Positions 9,661-22,600 of a DNA stretch of 64,000 nucleotides are shown in pieces. The translations under genes and the position numbers were made by a program. Origin of the DNA: Prosapia bicincta (lineage: Eukaryota > Arthropoda > Insecta > Hemiptera > Cercopidae). A model generated the notes under the pieces. The model did no database searches. It was not told where the DNA came from and worked only from the letters and a program-made list of their open reading frames with translations. Each line of letters starts with the position of its first letter. The stretch's first letter is position 1. The stretch is from positions 166,714,714 through 166,778,713 of the forward strand of contig JBAIZL010000002.1 of assembly GCA_036971475.1 (NCBI GenBank), in the 5' to 3' direction.

Positions 9661-11337
9661 TTTGAGAATAACTATAGTTTTTCTTTTCTACATCCCTTAT
9701 TAGCCTTGAAAAAATACCATGTACAAATCAAAATACATAATTTTTAAGTTTTCTAACTTTTTTTTTGATAATTTAATATTTTACCCTATTCTGTTGATTT
9801 TGAACAAAAGACTTTCACTTCATATGTAGTACAAACAAACTAACTCAAAAGTCACTCCATTTCATGAAAAATGTTCATTCTTAAACATTTGTCACATGTC
9901 ATAGCAAGGCTGTAATTGAAAAAAAGAGTCTTTTTGTTTTATGCTAGTTATATCAAAGTTTATTTTAAGTATCGAAAATAAAGCTTCTCGAAGGATTTCG
10001 AATATCATAAACCCTCCCTCAGAAACACTTTATAATTTATGGCAGTTCGTAATGCGTACAAAGTTGTTCATAAATTTAAACATTTTTAATTAACTTTTGT
10101 TAGCAGAAATTTTAATAGGGATCATCTGTTATGGAATCACATAAAATATCTGAGAGTTATATTTATTCAGAAATAAAGTAGTTGCTATAAAATATCAAAT
10201 GTGAATGGGCGTCAAATGCTTTTCAATGAGCCAATTTTTAAAATTAATATATATAAGACATGAACTGAAGATATATACAGGTACCATACTGTAATACTAA
10301 AAGGTAACGTATATGATCACACACTTCTTAGAAGGATGTATTTTTACTGGTGGTGCGGTAAAAAAAAAAACAGTTATTAATTTCCTATTGTGTTAGATAG
10401 GGCAATTTAGATTTTAAATACTTCTCATATTTTTAGTCATCCACCGTTTCTAGAGTACATGACTAGTATTTGTAATTGCCCGTCGGATTCAACTAACAAA
10501 TACTGGTACTACTTCTTCGTAGTAATCATGGACGTCTGCCAGTTGGTTAACAGGTTTATATAAATACTGAAATAGGAAGATATGTCAATATAACTATTCG
10601 GCAAACAGTAAAAATACATCTAGTATTCTGTACCGACTTTGTTCCTATCGTATTTTCTTAACCTCTTGCGTTTTGGTTTATGTTTAGGACTTACGATAGA
10701 TAATATTATTATTTATAAAGAACTCACATGCCCCTCGAGGATTGCAATTGTCGGATAACTCTATGTCCTTCTTTAAAGATTATCGGTTATTGAGTTTTGT
10801 AACCAAACATATAATATCTATCCTACAACATATCTACATAAACCCCGTCGGATCTGTATCGATCCTATAGCTTCACCCACCATACCGCACATTATCATGA
10901 TATTACAATTGTAAGCAAATATTGTATTTTTGTATAATGTTTTTTAGAGAGAGTTGACTGATTTGAAAATGGATATCTATATCTGATACTGGTTCTGTCC
11001 AAGAAACATAACATCAGATCTTTTGTTATGATTTTGGAATCGTTTGAAAGTTCCCCATGTATTACCTAGGCCAGTGGCTACCTCTCTTAAAGGCTTTAGG
11101 AATGCGAGCGGCATCATACGACATTAAAAATCCAAGGAAATTTAGGTATTTCTAAACCTAGTCGCTTACATTCACGTATTAATCAAGTTCCACGATAATA
11201 CGAGGAGATACAACAGAATCGAAGGTTTCCAGTTATGTTGTCAACGCTAATCTTGCGGCGATAAGAATAACGAACTCCCACTGACGAATTACGTTTGGTA
11301 AAATTGTGTGTCAAAAAATCCATTTATAAAATTATTA
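9661..11337. other. AT-rich interval, nothing recognised
   Basis: No coding signature. The word CCCGTCGGAT(T/C) occurs twice (about 10,480 and 10,845) without further similarity around it. Confidence 0.5.
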
Positions 11338-11339
11338 TA

Positions 11340-11362
11340 GGGGAGACTGTTGTACCTTGAGC
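11340..11362 (+). repeat. Left terminal inverted repeat of the pogo-type element
   Basis: It matches the inverted right end at 14,072-14,094 with few differences. The element begins GGGGAGAC directly after a TA dinucleotide. Confidence 0.85.
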
Positions 11363-11779
11363 ATAGTGTACTTTGGAACACTAGTTGATTTTTGGACTTT
11401 ACTGCATTCTGTTGGTCATTTAAGGAACTCTTTCAACAAATTAGGCATAGGTAGCGCTGTAAACAAAAATGTAGTTTATTCTGTGCCATTCTGTTACTGG
11501 TATATGACTTTGAAGTTTTGTGTGCGCTGAGTAAATGTTTTGAGTTTAATTTGAGTTGTGTTATATTCGTAGTAGTTAAAAATGTCATAAATATGTTGAT
11601 ACCATCCTATACCCTGGTTTATGGGGAGTAAAATACTGTAATAAATTTTTAAATAGCGTCTAACCTATAAATAAGTAGACAAGATTTCTCCAAGATGGCG
11701 CCCTGTTGTACCCATACAAGACAGAACACGGTCCAAGGTACAAGATGTTATATTTTTCTTTATTTCATTGCAGATCACA

Positions 11780-13650
11780 ATGCCACGCAGTAAATCTGGT
11801 GTAAAAAGGGCGCCTGTCAACCCAGATGCAATAAGAACCGTTATAGAAGACGTAACCTCTTCTTCAGATAAACGGATTTCAATTCGAGAAGCGTGTAAAT
11901 TTTATAATGTTAAACTGGCAACTCTTTCCAGACATTTAGCTTATTTTAAAATATCTGGAGAGAAATCATATAAGTTTAAAACAAATTGTGACACCAACAG
12001 AGTTTTCAATGATGAAGAAGAGAAGCTTTTTGTCGCCTATATAGAAAATGTTGCTAAAATGAACTATGGGCTAACAAAAAAAGGAGTTAGACAATTGGCA
12101 TATAAATTTGCTATTGCAAATGAAAAGAAATCCCGGACAAGTGGAATGGGGATAAAATCGCCGGAGAAGAATGAATGCGGTGGTTCATGAGAAGGCATGC
12201 AAATAAACTGCCTGTAAGAAAACCGGAAGCAGCCAGTCTGTCGCGGTTGACAAGTTTTAATAAAAAAAATATCAAGTGCTTTTTCGATAACATAGAAGAC
12301 GTTCACAATAGGTTCGGTCCCATTGCTCCCCATAGAATCTGGAATATTGATGAAACTGGACTGTCAACCGTTCAGACTCCGTCCTTCATAGTAGCTCCAA
12401 AGGGTGTTAAGCAGATTGGCAGCTGTACTTCAGCTGAAAGAGGGACATTAGTAATTATGATAGCTGCTGTATCTGCAATAGGAAACCATATTCCGCCGCT
12501 ACTTGTTTTCCCTAGGGTATTTTTCAAAGACAGAATGATATTTGGTGCTCCTCCAGGAATCGTAGGCGTGGCATCGCCCTCTGGATGGTCAAACGATCAG
12601 ATTTTTCTCAAATTTCTTGAGCATTTTATTACCCACGTGCAGTGCTCTAAGAAGGAGCGAGTTCTCATTATACTAGATAACCATGAAACTCATTTATCTG
12701 TGAAGGCAACTGAACGGGCACGTGAGGTTGGAATTGTGTTAGTTACGTTTCCACCACATACTTCCAACAAGTTACAGCCTCTTGATTTAACAGTAAACGG
12801 ACCTCTAAAAACTTTTTATAAACAATGTGTAGACGCTTGACTCATAAATCATCCTGGACAAACATATGATATTTATTGCATAGCAAAAGCTCTGGGAACT
12901 GATTTCCCTTGTGCTTTCTCGACTACCAATATTGTTAGTGGGTTCAAGATGCCAGGAATTTACCCATTTGATAGAGGAATATTTTCTGACGACGATTTTA
13001 TGTGCTCTTATGTTACTGATCGTGAAAATCCTTCAGAAAAAAATATAGACCTTACTGAGACCTCTTCCACACCTTCAGCTGTTGCCTCTTGCTCGATAAA
13101 TGAAGTAATGGATTCAGTTAATCTTCCACAAACTCCTACCTCCGAAAAGCAAAGCATAATAATAGTTACTCCAAAAGCAAAACCAAGAACAACTGATAAA
13201 AGAGGAAGAAAAGCAGGTAAAACTCTTATCGTTACAGATGCACCCGAAAAGGAACTGCTGAGAAATGACAAAGAAAGAGCCAAGAGAAAAATGGTTTCTT
13301 AATTTACGTTTAACAAAAATGATAATCCTGATGAACCATGTGAAAGTAGAACACTTGAGAAAAAAGGCCAAACATTTGCTTTCATAAAACAACAGAAAAA
13401 AGGAGGCATAGACCACGGACTACTCATTCTTCTTCTTCGTCCTCTGAAGATGATGACACCTTGTTTCTAGTATCTACTGATGACAATGACAGTGCTGATG
13501 AAGAGTGCATATATTGTAAAATACCTTATCGGGAACATACAAAATGGAGAAGGGTGGAATTGCTTCCAGTGGTGTCACGAACTATGTGCTGGATCTAACA
13601 AACATTCATGGAAAACATACATTTGTGATTTCTGTAGGCCTACAAACAAT
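11780..13650 (+). pseudogene. pogo/Tigger-like DDE transposase pseudogene
   Basis: Start chosen at ATG 11,780 (MPRSKSGVKR). A splice-acceptor-like TTTCATTGCAG ends at 11,773, hinting at an upstream 5' UTR intron. The N terminus is an HTH_Psq-type DNA-binding domain (SIREACKFYNVKLATLSRHL). The DDE_1 catalytic core has the three expected acids in WNIDETG, LIILDNHETH and LQPLDL. A C-terminal PHD-like Cys/His finger is visible at about 13,500-13,650 (C-x2-C, then C-x2-C, H and C pairs). Breaks: a frameshift near 12,125, TGA 12,172-12,174, TGA 12,838-12,840, TAA 13,300-13,302 and at least one later frameshift. Catalytic residues survive, so decay is moderate. It would have excised and inserted the element at TA. 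Confidence 0.85.
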
Positions 13651-14071
13651 TGATTTGAACAGTATGTCCAATAACTTTTGTTTTTAGATTGTGAATAATA
13701 ATTTTCATTTTAGTTTAAAATTTTTGTTTAGTTAGAAAAATTACTTTATTATTATTTCTGGCTTTTTCCATAAAACAAATTTATTATTAAACTATAAAAT
13801 AAAGTAACTTTCATGCTCAGATGGTTATATTATTTATTCCAAATATGGTGTTCCAAGGTACAAGAGGTAGAGTCCCATGGTACACGAACATAGTGTACCA
13901 TGGAACAGATGTTAGCGGTCAAGAATTTTTATTTTTTGAATAACAAATAGAATTAAAATTTAATTAAAAACTAGATATTTAAATACAATAAACAACACTG
14001 ATTACAACAAAAATGTCTATTTTACTCCTAAGCGCACCAGCCGTGAATTGAGTCAAAGAGTCATAATTGTG

Positions 14072-14094
14072 TTCCAAGGTACAACCGTCTCCCC
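14072..14094 (-). repeat. Right terminal inverted repeat of the pogo-type element
   Basis: Inverted copy of the left terminus, ending GTCTCCCC directly before TA. Confidence 0.85.
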
Positions 14095-14169
14095 TAAGTA
14101 AATTTTTATTTGTTATTGACAAATTAGGTACTAATCAAAAGATAGAATAAAAGAAAACTACAATAAAAA

Positions 14170-15600
14170 AACAGTATTTTTTTACCTTTTGGGGTATTTC
14201 TTACCGGATGACTTATTTCTTTCATTTTACGGCACAAGACACATCCATTTCGAAATGCCACATCAACCAGATAATGTAAATATAGGCCAGGACCATTCTT
14301 TACTTCAGGAGTCGATTATGTAGTTGGACACATTGTTATCCATGAGATCGGTGGCTCCCAATCTATTATTATTTAGTCCTACATTGTAGGGACGTTGGAT
14401 AGTTCCATTTTATTCAAGGATTGGGAATATCTCTTTAGCTCTTTGGTTGGACTAACACCAAATTCTGTTGATTCTATTGTCACTACACCGTTGTCCTTCC
14501 ATCTGACAAATAAGATACCACCTTGTTTTTCTACAGCAGAATGCCAAGTTCCTTGAGGGACATTAGGAAATGTCCTTTCATAGGGCTCTTAATCTTCGAA
14601 GGGATACAAAAACTTTAGGTATTTAATTTATCTTAAGGTCCCGGTTGCAGTATTTCGCGGAATATGACTGGTATAAATAAAAATTTAGTAGGTATTGATT
14701 ACAGGAATTTAAACACCACAATTTGAAACTAAACTTATTGGTTTAACTACCAACAATTGCTTCAAACTATTCTTTGTAAAAGGTTAATTATTACTCTCAT
14801 CGTATTTGCAACGTCTCGTGGGGAGACAAACATTTTTTAGCAATCTTTATTTTTTTAATAATCCGTTAAAAGTCTCAACTTGTACACCGTATGACGTAAG
14901 TCCGCATTGTTCCTATCTGCACAATGAATATATGAAATTACTCCGAGGACTCACTCACGTCTTATACTATTAGCAACAAGACCGTTGTCTTCCCTCCAAT
15001 TTTACCTTTAGGATGATAATGAATTATATCGTGTTAATATGAAAAAGCCTATAAAACACTTAAATTCCCTTTTTGAACGAGTTTTAGGTTTCTTCAGTCT
15101 TATTTTTAAACTGAGTGTATTTTTTCTGTTTCTCAAAAACTTAGCTGATATACTTTTTCATTGCAAATCGAAGAAATCTATACAGCTTTCTTCGGTTTCA
15201 GAAGGGATATTGTTATTTGGACGTCATTCTCTAACGTGAGGTAGAAAATCTCCCGAGATGAAATCGGAGATGGTTTTATTTTTTGTAAGGCGTCCTCTAA
15301 TCCACGGTTCATTGAGAGAATGTTTATTGAGGGAAATAGAGACTGACAGCAAAGCTATACTTGGATGAAGATTGTTTGAAAAATCATCAGAAGGTGAGGA
15401 ATGCTTGATTTGCATCTATACCACCAAACATTCTTTGGTTGATAGCGAAAATTATTTCTGCTGGTGCCAACCACTTCCTTTCGGAGAGGTGAAAAATATC
15501 ATATCATTGATCTTCATTGGGAAATTCTTCATCTGTAAGTGCTGAAGACTCCAGACGTTTAGCATAAACAGCATCGTTAGTGATCCTTCTGTTGCCTAGC
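14170..15600 (-). pseudogene. Second piggyBac-like transposase pseudogene
   Basis: Minus-strand translation in several frames gives the family's landmarks in order: an acidic segment with LTDEEFPNED (about 15,520-15,550), a SGYNS-like / NWRED block (about 14,990-15,030), YIHCADRNNADL (about 14,895-14,930), GILFVRWKDNGVV (about 14,480-14,525), and near the C terminus TDLMDNNVSNYIID (about 14,315-14,360) followed by a WPIFTLSGCGISKW-like segment. The MDNNVS motif places it in the PGBD2/3-like branch, distinct from the copy at 8-9.6 kb. Stops and frameshifts are frequent. It abuts the pogo element, with the C-terminal end towards it. No TIR or TTAA pair was found. Confidence 0.75.
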
Positions 15601-16114
15601 AGCAACTCGATGACATGCAAACAAATTCAAACAATTAACAAACTTTCTGAAGTTTACGGTGTTACAACTGTAATTTAAATCTAAAGCTGTTTCTAAATGG
15701 AACATGCAGTTTTGTTATTATTTAAGAAACGTTTGAGACTAGCTATATTCCTACAAATAAAAATACAATATACGGTCTTACACATCCTGTACTATAAGTA
15801 ATCTCCGATCCCACAAATTTAAATTAAGGCAGGATTTTTATAAAAAAATTTATATAAAATTACAAAATCCTGAAGTTACAAATTTCGGTGAATACAATTT
15901 TTACATGGAATATATTAGGATACTTATTGTAATTAAATTATTAAATAAATATAGTAATACTCATGAAAATATAATTAATAAGTTGACCTTTATAACTTAA
16001 ATTGTATAATTTTAAAATATGTAGTTTCAATTTCAGAAAGTTAAAAACCCGATATAATTGAAACATATATTTAAAAACCAAATTTATATACTTATTCATA
16101 TACATCTATCCATG
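15601..16114. other. AT-rich interval, nothing recognised
   Basis: No ORF, repeat or terminus identified in this stretch. Confidence 0.5.
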
Positions 16115-16330
16115 TATATAATTTCTTAAGCCAAATTATGAAGAAGTGGGAGCTTGGAAGGTCCTACATAGCTGGGAGTTGGCTCAAATTGAAGGTATTG
16201 ACACGAGGTAGCGAGGGAAAATATAGGTTTTTCTCAATTAAGAACATTTATAGAGTTTTGAGAAACTTGAAATTCCCAAAACATCCGTAAGGAATACATT
16301 GCATATGAAAAACAGCTGAGTATGATTTTC
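16115..16330 (+). repeat. Unclassified repeat, copy A of a pair
   Basis: About 215 bp resembling 16,900-17,110 in the same orientation. Shared words in order: TATATAATTTC, GTGGGAGCTTGGAAGGTC, GGTATTGACA, GAAAATAT, and TGAGTATGATTT at the end. Similarity is moderate (roughly three quarters by eye), so the duplication is old. No coding content. Confidence 0.7.
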
Positions 16331-16899
16331 AAATATTTCAGCTGAGTGCAGCTGAGTAACAGCTGTACAAATATAAAATGAAATAAAGCTGAGTACAAAT
16401 ATTTGAACCGTGGATCAGGTTTAGTTAATGGAGTACGTTTTATGTATGTACATACGGCATGTCTGACATATTGTACTAAATTAGAAATTATCACTGGTTC
16501 TGGAAAAAAACATCATATTTTTATCAAGAAATAAATTAATAGCAACAGATCTTAACATATCATTTCAAAAATCAATTTCCTTTAAGACTTACATTTTCAC
16601 TAACTACTATGGCTCAGGGCGAAACATTCCTAAGACCAGGGCTTCAATTGACCAAACCTGTTTTTACACACGCTCAACTTTATGGTGAGTAATATCTCAA
16701 GATGGATTAAATATACGATTGGTCAAAATAATCAAATTTAAAACGAATAATAAAAAAATATAGTTTACAAGGAAATTTTGTTATGAGAAAATTGAATTAT
16801 ATAAATTCAATTTCTTTTTAAAACAAATTATAATGCTTAAGTTTAGAATTTCTTTTTAATATAACTAGGGGCATTTGCCACTACATGCTCCTAGTCAAT

Positions 16900-17110
16900 A
16901 TATATAATTTCGTAAACCGAATTTTAAGAGAAATATTGTGGGAGCTTGGAAGGTCGTTCAGAGCTGAGATATGGCCCAAAATAAAGGTATTGACAAGAAG
17001 GAGCGGGGAAAATATGGTGTTTTCTCGATTTGTAACGTTTATAGGAACTTAAAGTTACCAAAATTCTCTATATGGAATAAATTGTAATGAAAAACACCTG
17101 AGTATGATTT
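16900..17110 (+). repeat. Unclassified repeat, copy B of a pair
   Basis: Same-orientation relative of 16,115-16,330, about 570 bp downstream of it. Family unknown. It could be two insertions of one short element or a local duplication. Confidence 0.7.
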
Positions 17111-19188
17111 GTGTACAAAGAAATATTTTAACAACACGGAGGAGCGGGGTAGAATAGGTTTGTCTGGAAAACTGAACCTATTTCCAAACCTATTGTAAGA
17201 AAATATAAAATATAGGCCTACTTGTATTTTACATTTTTTAAATCATTTTAGTTACTTCATTCGCTTATTATTTTGTAGGTTATTTCACATAATAATGTAT
17301 TCACCTTGTATTTTTAAATTCGTAATTCTCTTCAGTTTTGTCTTTGTTGTAATTAAAAATTAGGGTATGTGGTTTTTGTAAATATTTTAATAAATGAATA
17401 AACATTAGCCTTAAATATTAGGATATTAGCTTTTTGATTGTAGTTATGTGAATAAATATTTCACCAACTATATTATCACTATTTACCACTATAAGTACTT
17501 ACGAATTAATTCATTACGGTCATTAATTTATATGTATCGCGGTTGAAAAACGAAATTTGTTTTCGATAAATAATTAAAACCAAAGTATAATAAATAGTGA
17601 CAGGTTTTACAAAAACGTGGCCAATATTTAAAGAGAAGGTAACCAGAGAAATTTTTGTAGATTAACCTTTAACACTTTAGCCCTTTAACACTGTAACAAA
17701 TTTATTCAATTTCCTTCAACGTCTCTCGGAGATATATTGTATGTAATCCCTACAGAATGGTGGCTGTATCAGGAGTATTAAAACTAATGACTTCTTCTTT
17801 CAGCCATGAAGACTACATTTCTCAAACCTACGTAAGGTAAAGGAAGACGAATGCTACTGTTTAAAGATGTTTTAAATGGTTTAGCCTTGTATATTCTATT
17901 GCTTTTTCTTCTAACACATTTCGCTTTGACATATTTAATAAATTAAGAGCAAAACCAAACCGATTGCCATATTATGACATGATGTATCTTAGATCGCTAC
18001 AGGAAGAAAAAGATTGATTCCTTAGTAGAGTCAGTTTAAAATTCAGGTTCATTCTTTTTAAGTTGTTTCTCATAATAAAAGAGTCTCGAGTTTTTGAGAT
18101 GTAATTGTGAAATGACTCAAGTAACAGAACAAGATCATCTTCTCGATGTATTTATAAGCTTACTGTAAAACCTTAAAGCTTGATTAATATGGGTGATATT
18201 AACCAAGTAGGCGGTTTGCCTAAGAATTCGCAATTTCTGTTACAGAAAATCATGCTATGATCCGGTATGATGAGAATAATTTATATATAAACCTAAATGT
18301 TTCGAAATTTTTGAAATTTACTTTCAAAATCTTTAATCAATTCACAAGTTAATACACCATATTTTATGTAGCTCACAGGTTTCTGTGCAGCCAAAGTATT
18401 GGAATGTATGGAGCTGATTTTGCTCATATTATAAAAAAAAATAAAATGTCATTTAATAGTATAACTATTAAACATAGTATAACTATTATTGTATCATCAA
18501 ATGTATTTAATAATGTAAATGCGTTAAACAGTAGAATAAAAAAAAATGTTTCACAAGAGAGTGTGAAATTTAATAATTCAACCAGGCTGATTGAAATTGA
18601 TACAGTATTTGGTCCAGTTGTTACGGTATAAAACAATATAAAACCAGTTGTGTGAAAATTGTACGTATGAACATTGCCCAACTGAAGCGTAAATGGTCGT
18701 GACCAAAACGACGTTATGACACTTAAACCCTTAAAACTTCAAGAAACAGGTAACAACTAAAACAATAACTAGAAGCTGAAACATTTAATTTTTAACCATA
18801 TGACACTGTCATCATTTTGTTTAAAAAATCCTTTATCATTAAAACTTGATCAATAAAAGTGAGACACCAACTTCTTCAACACATGCGTAGTTACTAGATT
18901 ATACCTGCGCTGCCCTTCCACCACTATCTGACTTTCTTGAGCCTAAACATTGGGACGATATTGGAGCTGTATTAACATGACCCTGTATCATCTAAACACG
19001 GTCCCTACTGCTGAAAGAGTAGATACTAGATAGTAGAGTAACAGAATTCGCAGTAGAACAGATTCGATTCAGTCTCAAGTAAACCTGAACTGCCAACTCT
19101 GAAATTCTTTCAGTATGATACATGAACGATGATAATTTTTGTTGAATAAATCATATTTTATAATACAAATGGGTAAATTTAAATATTT
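17111..19188. other. AT-rich interval, nothing recognised
   Basis: Only chance ORFs (for example 18,404-18,631, with a tandem AGTATAACTATTA duplication inside). No transposon termini or RNA genes seen. Confidence 0.5.
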
Positions 19189-19682
19189 TAATCATTTGCG
19201 TTAGGACGGCGTTTTAAAGGTTTTTGTGCTGCTTAGGGGTTTTTTTTTTGAAAATACAGCGCATTGGGTAAGTATAACGTAGCTCCATGTTCACAAGTAA
19301 CTAAGGGTATCCATTTGGGAGGGATATTTTTTCAAAAGAAATTTATTGAAATTAAAGGTCATTTAATATTTAGAAATATATATTGAATATTTCTGTACAC
19401 GAAGTAACTAGTGTATTCATGGGTGATGCACTGCCTACTTGTAACCTTTCGTGTTGTAAAACCATACAAAAGTTTATGGTTACTTCACTTTTTACGTAAT
19501 CTGCTTATCCTAGCAAAGAATATTTGTTTTTTTTTCTATAGTGAAGCTCATGCTAAATACGTATTTAGTAATTATATTGAAGCGCAGTATAAAATTGTGG
19601 CATGTGTTTAAATTTTTTATAACATATTATAATTTAATTTAATAATTTGCGTTAGGACGGCGTTATAAAGGGTTTCGTGCTG
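19189..19682. mobile_element. Unclassified repeat flanked by 43-bp direct repeats
   Basis: A core of about 390 bp (19,247-19,638) recurs at 24,794-25,182. Here it is bracketed by two near-identical 43-bp direct repeats (19,189-19,231 and 19,639-19,682), each containing TTTGCGTTAGGACGGCGTT and GTGCTG. The arrangement looks like a small LTR-like unit or an insertion between duplicated target sequence. The 66-codon ORF at 19,411-19,611 is inside the core, is not conserved in the other copy and is probably not a gene. Confidence 0.6.
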
Positions 19683-22600
19683 AACTATAGACAAGACTGG
19701 TATAGTGCTTAATGAGTTGGTTTAGAGGATTTGTAAACCGTGTGTCAAAAAGTTACATTAAAAACATCGTATGGCTAGAGAATTAAAACATTTGCTTATT
19801 GTATACTTGGTGGTAAATTATCAACGAACCCCATAAAAAATAACGCTACCTAAATCAATTTAACCATGTAAGCTATACTTTCCGATATTCAAGAACCTAT
19901 ATTCTGTTACGTAACTGAATTTTACCTACAACTTTATAAATCCCCCACGTAGGCTTAAGTTAAAGCTCAGTGTGAATGCGCTTTGTTTTCAAACAAAAAA
20001 TAATTAGTTACCTAGACAACGCATTGTAACTAAAATACAAGTAATCAACGTAAATATTTAAAAAAAATTAAAAAGAGAAAAATTTATGAATTTATAATTC
20101 AAGATCCATATAAACTTTGTTTAAAGTATGGGATAGTAGTTGTTAGCTTTTGCATTAATTTATAATAATAAAACTTTTCTCTGTAATCACAAGATTTTTT
20201 TTTTATAAGTAATCTTCTTTCAAAATATTTTAAAAAACAAGTTTACGTAGTAATTTTTGCAAGTAAAAGTAATAAGTATAACTGCCCAAAATACTTAAAT
20301 AATTAACGTGTTACCTAATAAGGGAAATAGGTTCCTTTTTACCTATAAGTTTTTCTCTTGTTAGGTCTTAGGTTTAATGTTATATTCTTTTATAAATCAT
20401 TGGGTTCACATTGGGCTAAGATGTAAACGTTTCAAGCATCTAACGTATCACTCATTATTATCGTAGCTTTCAAGATATATTTTAGTTATAAAATTTAATA
20501 AACAACATATTGACTACTGGTTATTATGATTATATCTACATATTGAAACAAAACTCGTTTGCTCTATGCAAAATGGTATTAACTTTATATCTAGTAATTT
20601 CATCTTAGCCAATATTACTAGTTTTTACATCCTCATTTATTGTTTATTTCTTAACATTTTAGGATTTTAATTTTATATCTTAAATCTATTGTTTTACATA
20701 TTTTGGAGTGCGTTTTAGATATGTTTCAAATATATACCTATTTTTCTAGATAGTAAAACTACTTTCTTACTAAAAGAAATAATTATTTTCATTTATAAAT
20801 ATTGTGTATAACGTGATAAAAAGAATAAAATTTGCCTGAACAAAATGAGACATTCCTGTGAGAATAATGATATTACCGCACATATTTTACGCCCAGTGTA
20901 ATCTACAACCAAAACTGTCATAGGTTTAGTACGAAGAATGTGGCAGGTGGAGTTCTTTGTAATATATAAGCAATTATGTAGTGACATTTCCACTTTTATG
21001 AACATTTTAAACTGTTTTTTTTATTTATAACGAATATTAAATTACCCAATGAATGACCTAAAATGAATCCTTAAAAAGACATTTAATAAATATTCCCTAG
21101 CCTATTTATTGTTTGATATTAATCTTTGACAATCTAATACAGCAATAGAAAACAGATGATCTGTAATTATAAACCTTAAATACATAGATATCTAACCTAT
21201 AAACACGTAACTTTCAAAGGTGATTCTAACAACACTGATGCTGATTATTGGTTAGCGTCCACATATTAAATAAAATGCTAAAATATTAAAAAAAACAATA
21301 AATATGTATTACTTGTTACACTGGTTTATCTGTACCCATAGTATACTTTTGTCTATGAAGAATATGGTAGGATGATAAGTTGAATTACATCAAAGTAGGT
21401 ACATAGAACACCTTTGAAGCATACGATTTACGATTTTCCGTAAAGCATACGTATTTCTACGATTTACAATCACTTGTGAAAAGAAGGCTAAGAATGGCTC
21501 AGTGGAATAAGGTAGGATTCGTCAAGATACACTAACCCCCTAGAAAACTAGATAGATGGGCATTACACGAGGTGTAAATGCTACACAGGTATAGACAGGC
21601 TGTATATAGGAGTCACAAACATATGTACAATAATCCTTTAAAAGATAGAAGATAAGAAAGTGTAAATGGAATCAGGCGTGACCAACGAAATGAGACAGTG
21701 AAGACATTCTCCTGAGAACCAGGGAAGCTATGATCTCACGTAGGAAAAAATAAATCGTGTAACAACAATGCGCCGTCTCGAAATTCTTTTTTGAAGCTCA
21801 CATCTTCTAGAAGTAAATGGTAATAGCCTATACTAAAAACAGATATTAGAGTATATGACGGTTTTTTAAGAGAGAAGAAAATTTAGTTTTTGTACTAGAT
21901 AGTGAATATAGTAAATGCATCAGTGGACAGTGATAGTGCGTTTAAATAGACCGTTAGCAAATATAGTAGCTATTATTAGACCTAAATAAATTAGTGCTTT
22001 CGGGAATATTATATGTGTTCATAATAGGCCTATTAGTAATAAATGTGTGAGTTGTGAAATAAATATTCAGAATGAAATATTCTTTATAATATATTGAAGC
22101 GTTTTAATAATGTAAACAGACATTGGAGGTGCAATTAGGATCTTATAAGTTTAATATAATGCATCCTAATGTCGTTGCTCTTAAGACACGATAAAATATT
22201 ATTTCTCTTGCTGTAATAATTTTGGAATTTTATTTAGGTTCACGTAGTCCTAAGCATTGAATATTTTAATATTTCTTACTAAAATTCATAATCTAAAAAA
22301 TTAAGTATTGCGTAAATGTTAATAATCTTTACTGAAATAATGGCTTTTATTATAACAAAAAAATTGAGTGTTGTCATAAAAATCAGGTATAATCAGCTGC
22401 TAAAAAAACAGATGCTCACCCATAAATAATGTACAAATATCTGTAAATAATTTGGTTTAAAGTTTAAGTAAATAGTGTAACAATATATTTGAAACATACC
22501 AATAATGTAAAGAATAATAAACATATTGTTTCCAGTGGTTAGTATATAACTGGAACTGATTGTTTAAGTTCATAGAGTATTTCACTTGGAACCTACAGGT

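Larger units (their letters stand above)
11340..14094 (+). mobile_element. pogo/Tigger-type DNA transposon (Tc1/mariner superfamily)
   Basis: 2,755 bp bounded by inverted termini GGGGAGACTGTTGTACCTTG (from 11,340) and the complement of CAAGGTACAACCGTCTCCCC (ending 14,094), 19 of 20 matching. It is flanked by TA on both sides (11,338-11,339 and 14,095-14,096), the target duplication of this superfamily. Subterminal CCAAGGTACA-like words recur inside both ends. The transposase gene occupies the middle but is interrupted. Confidence 0.9.
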
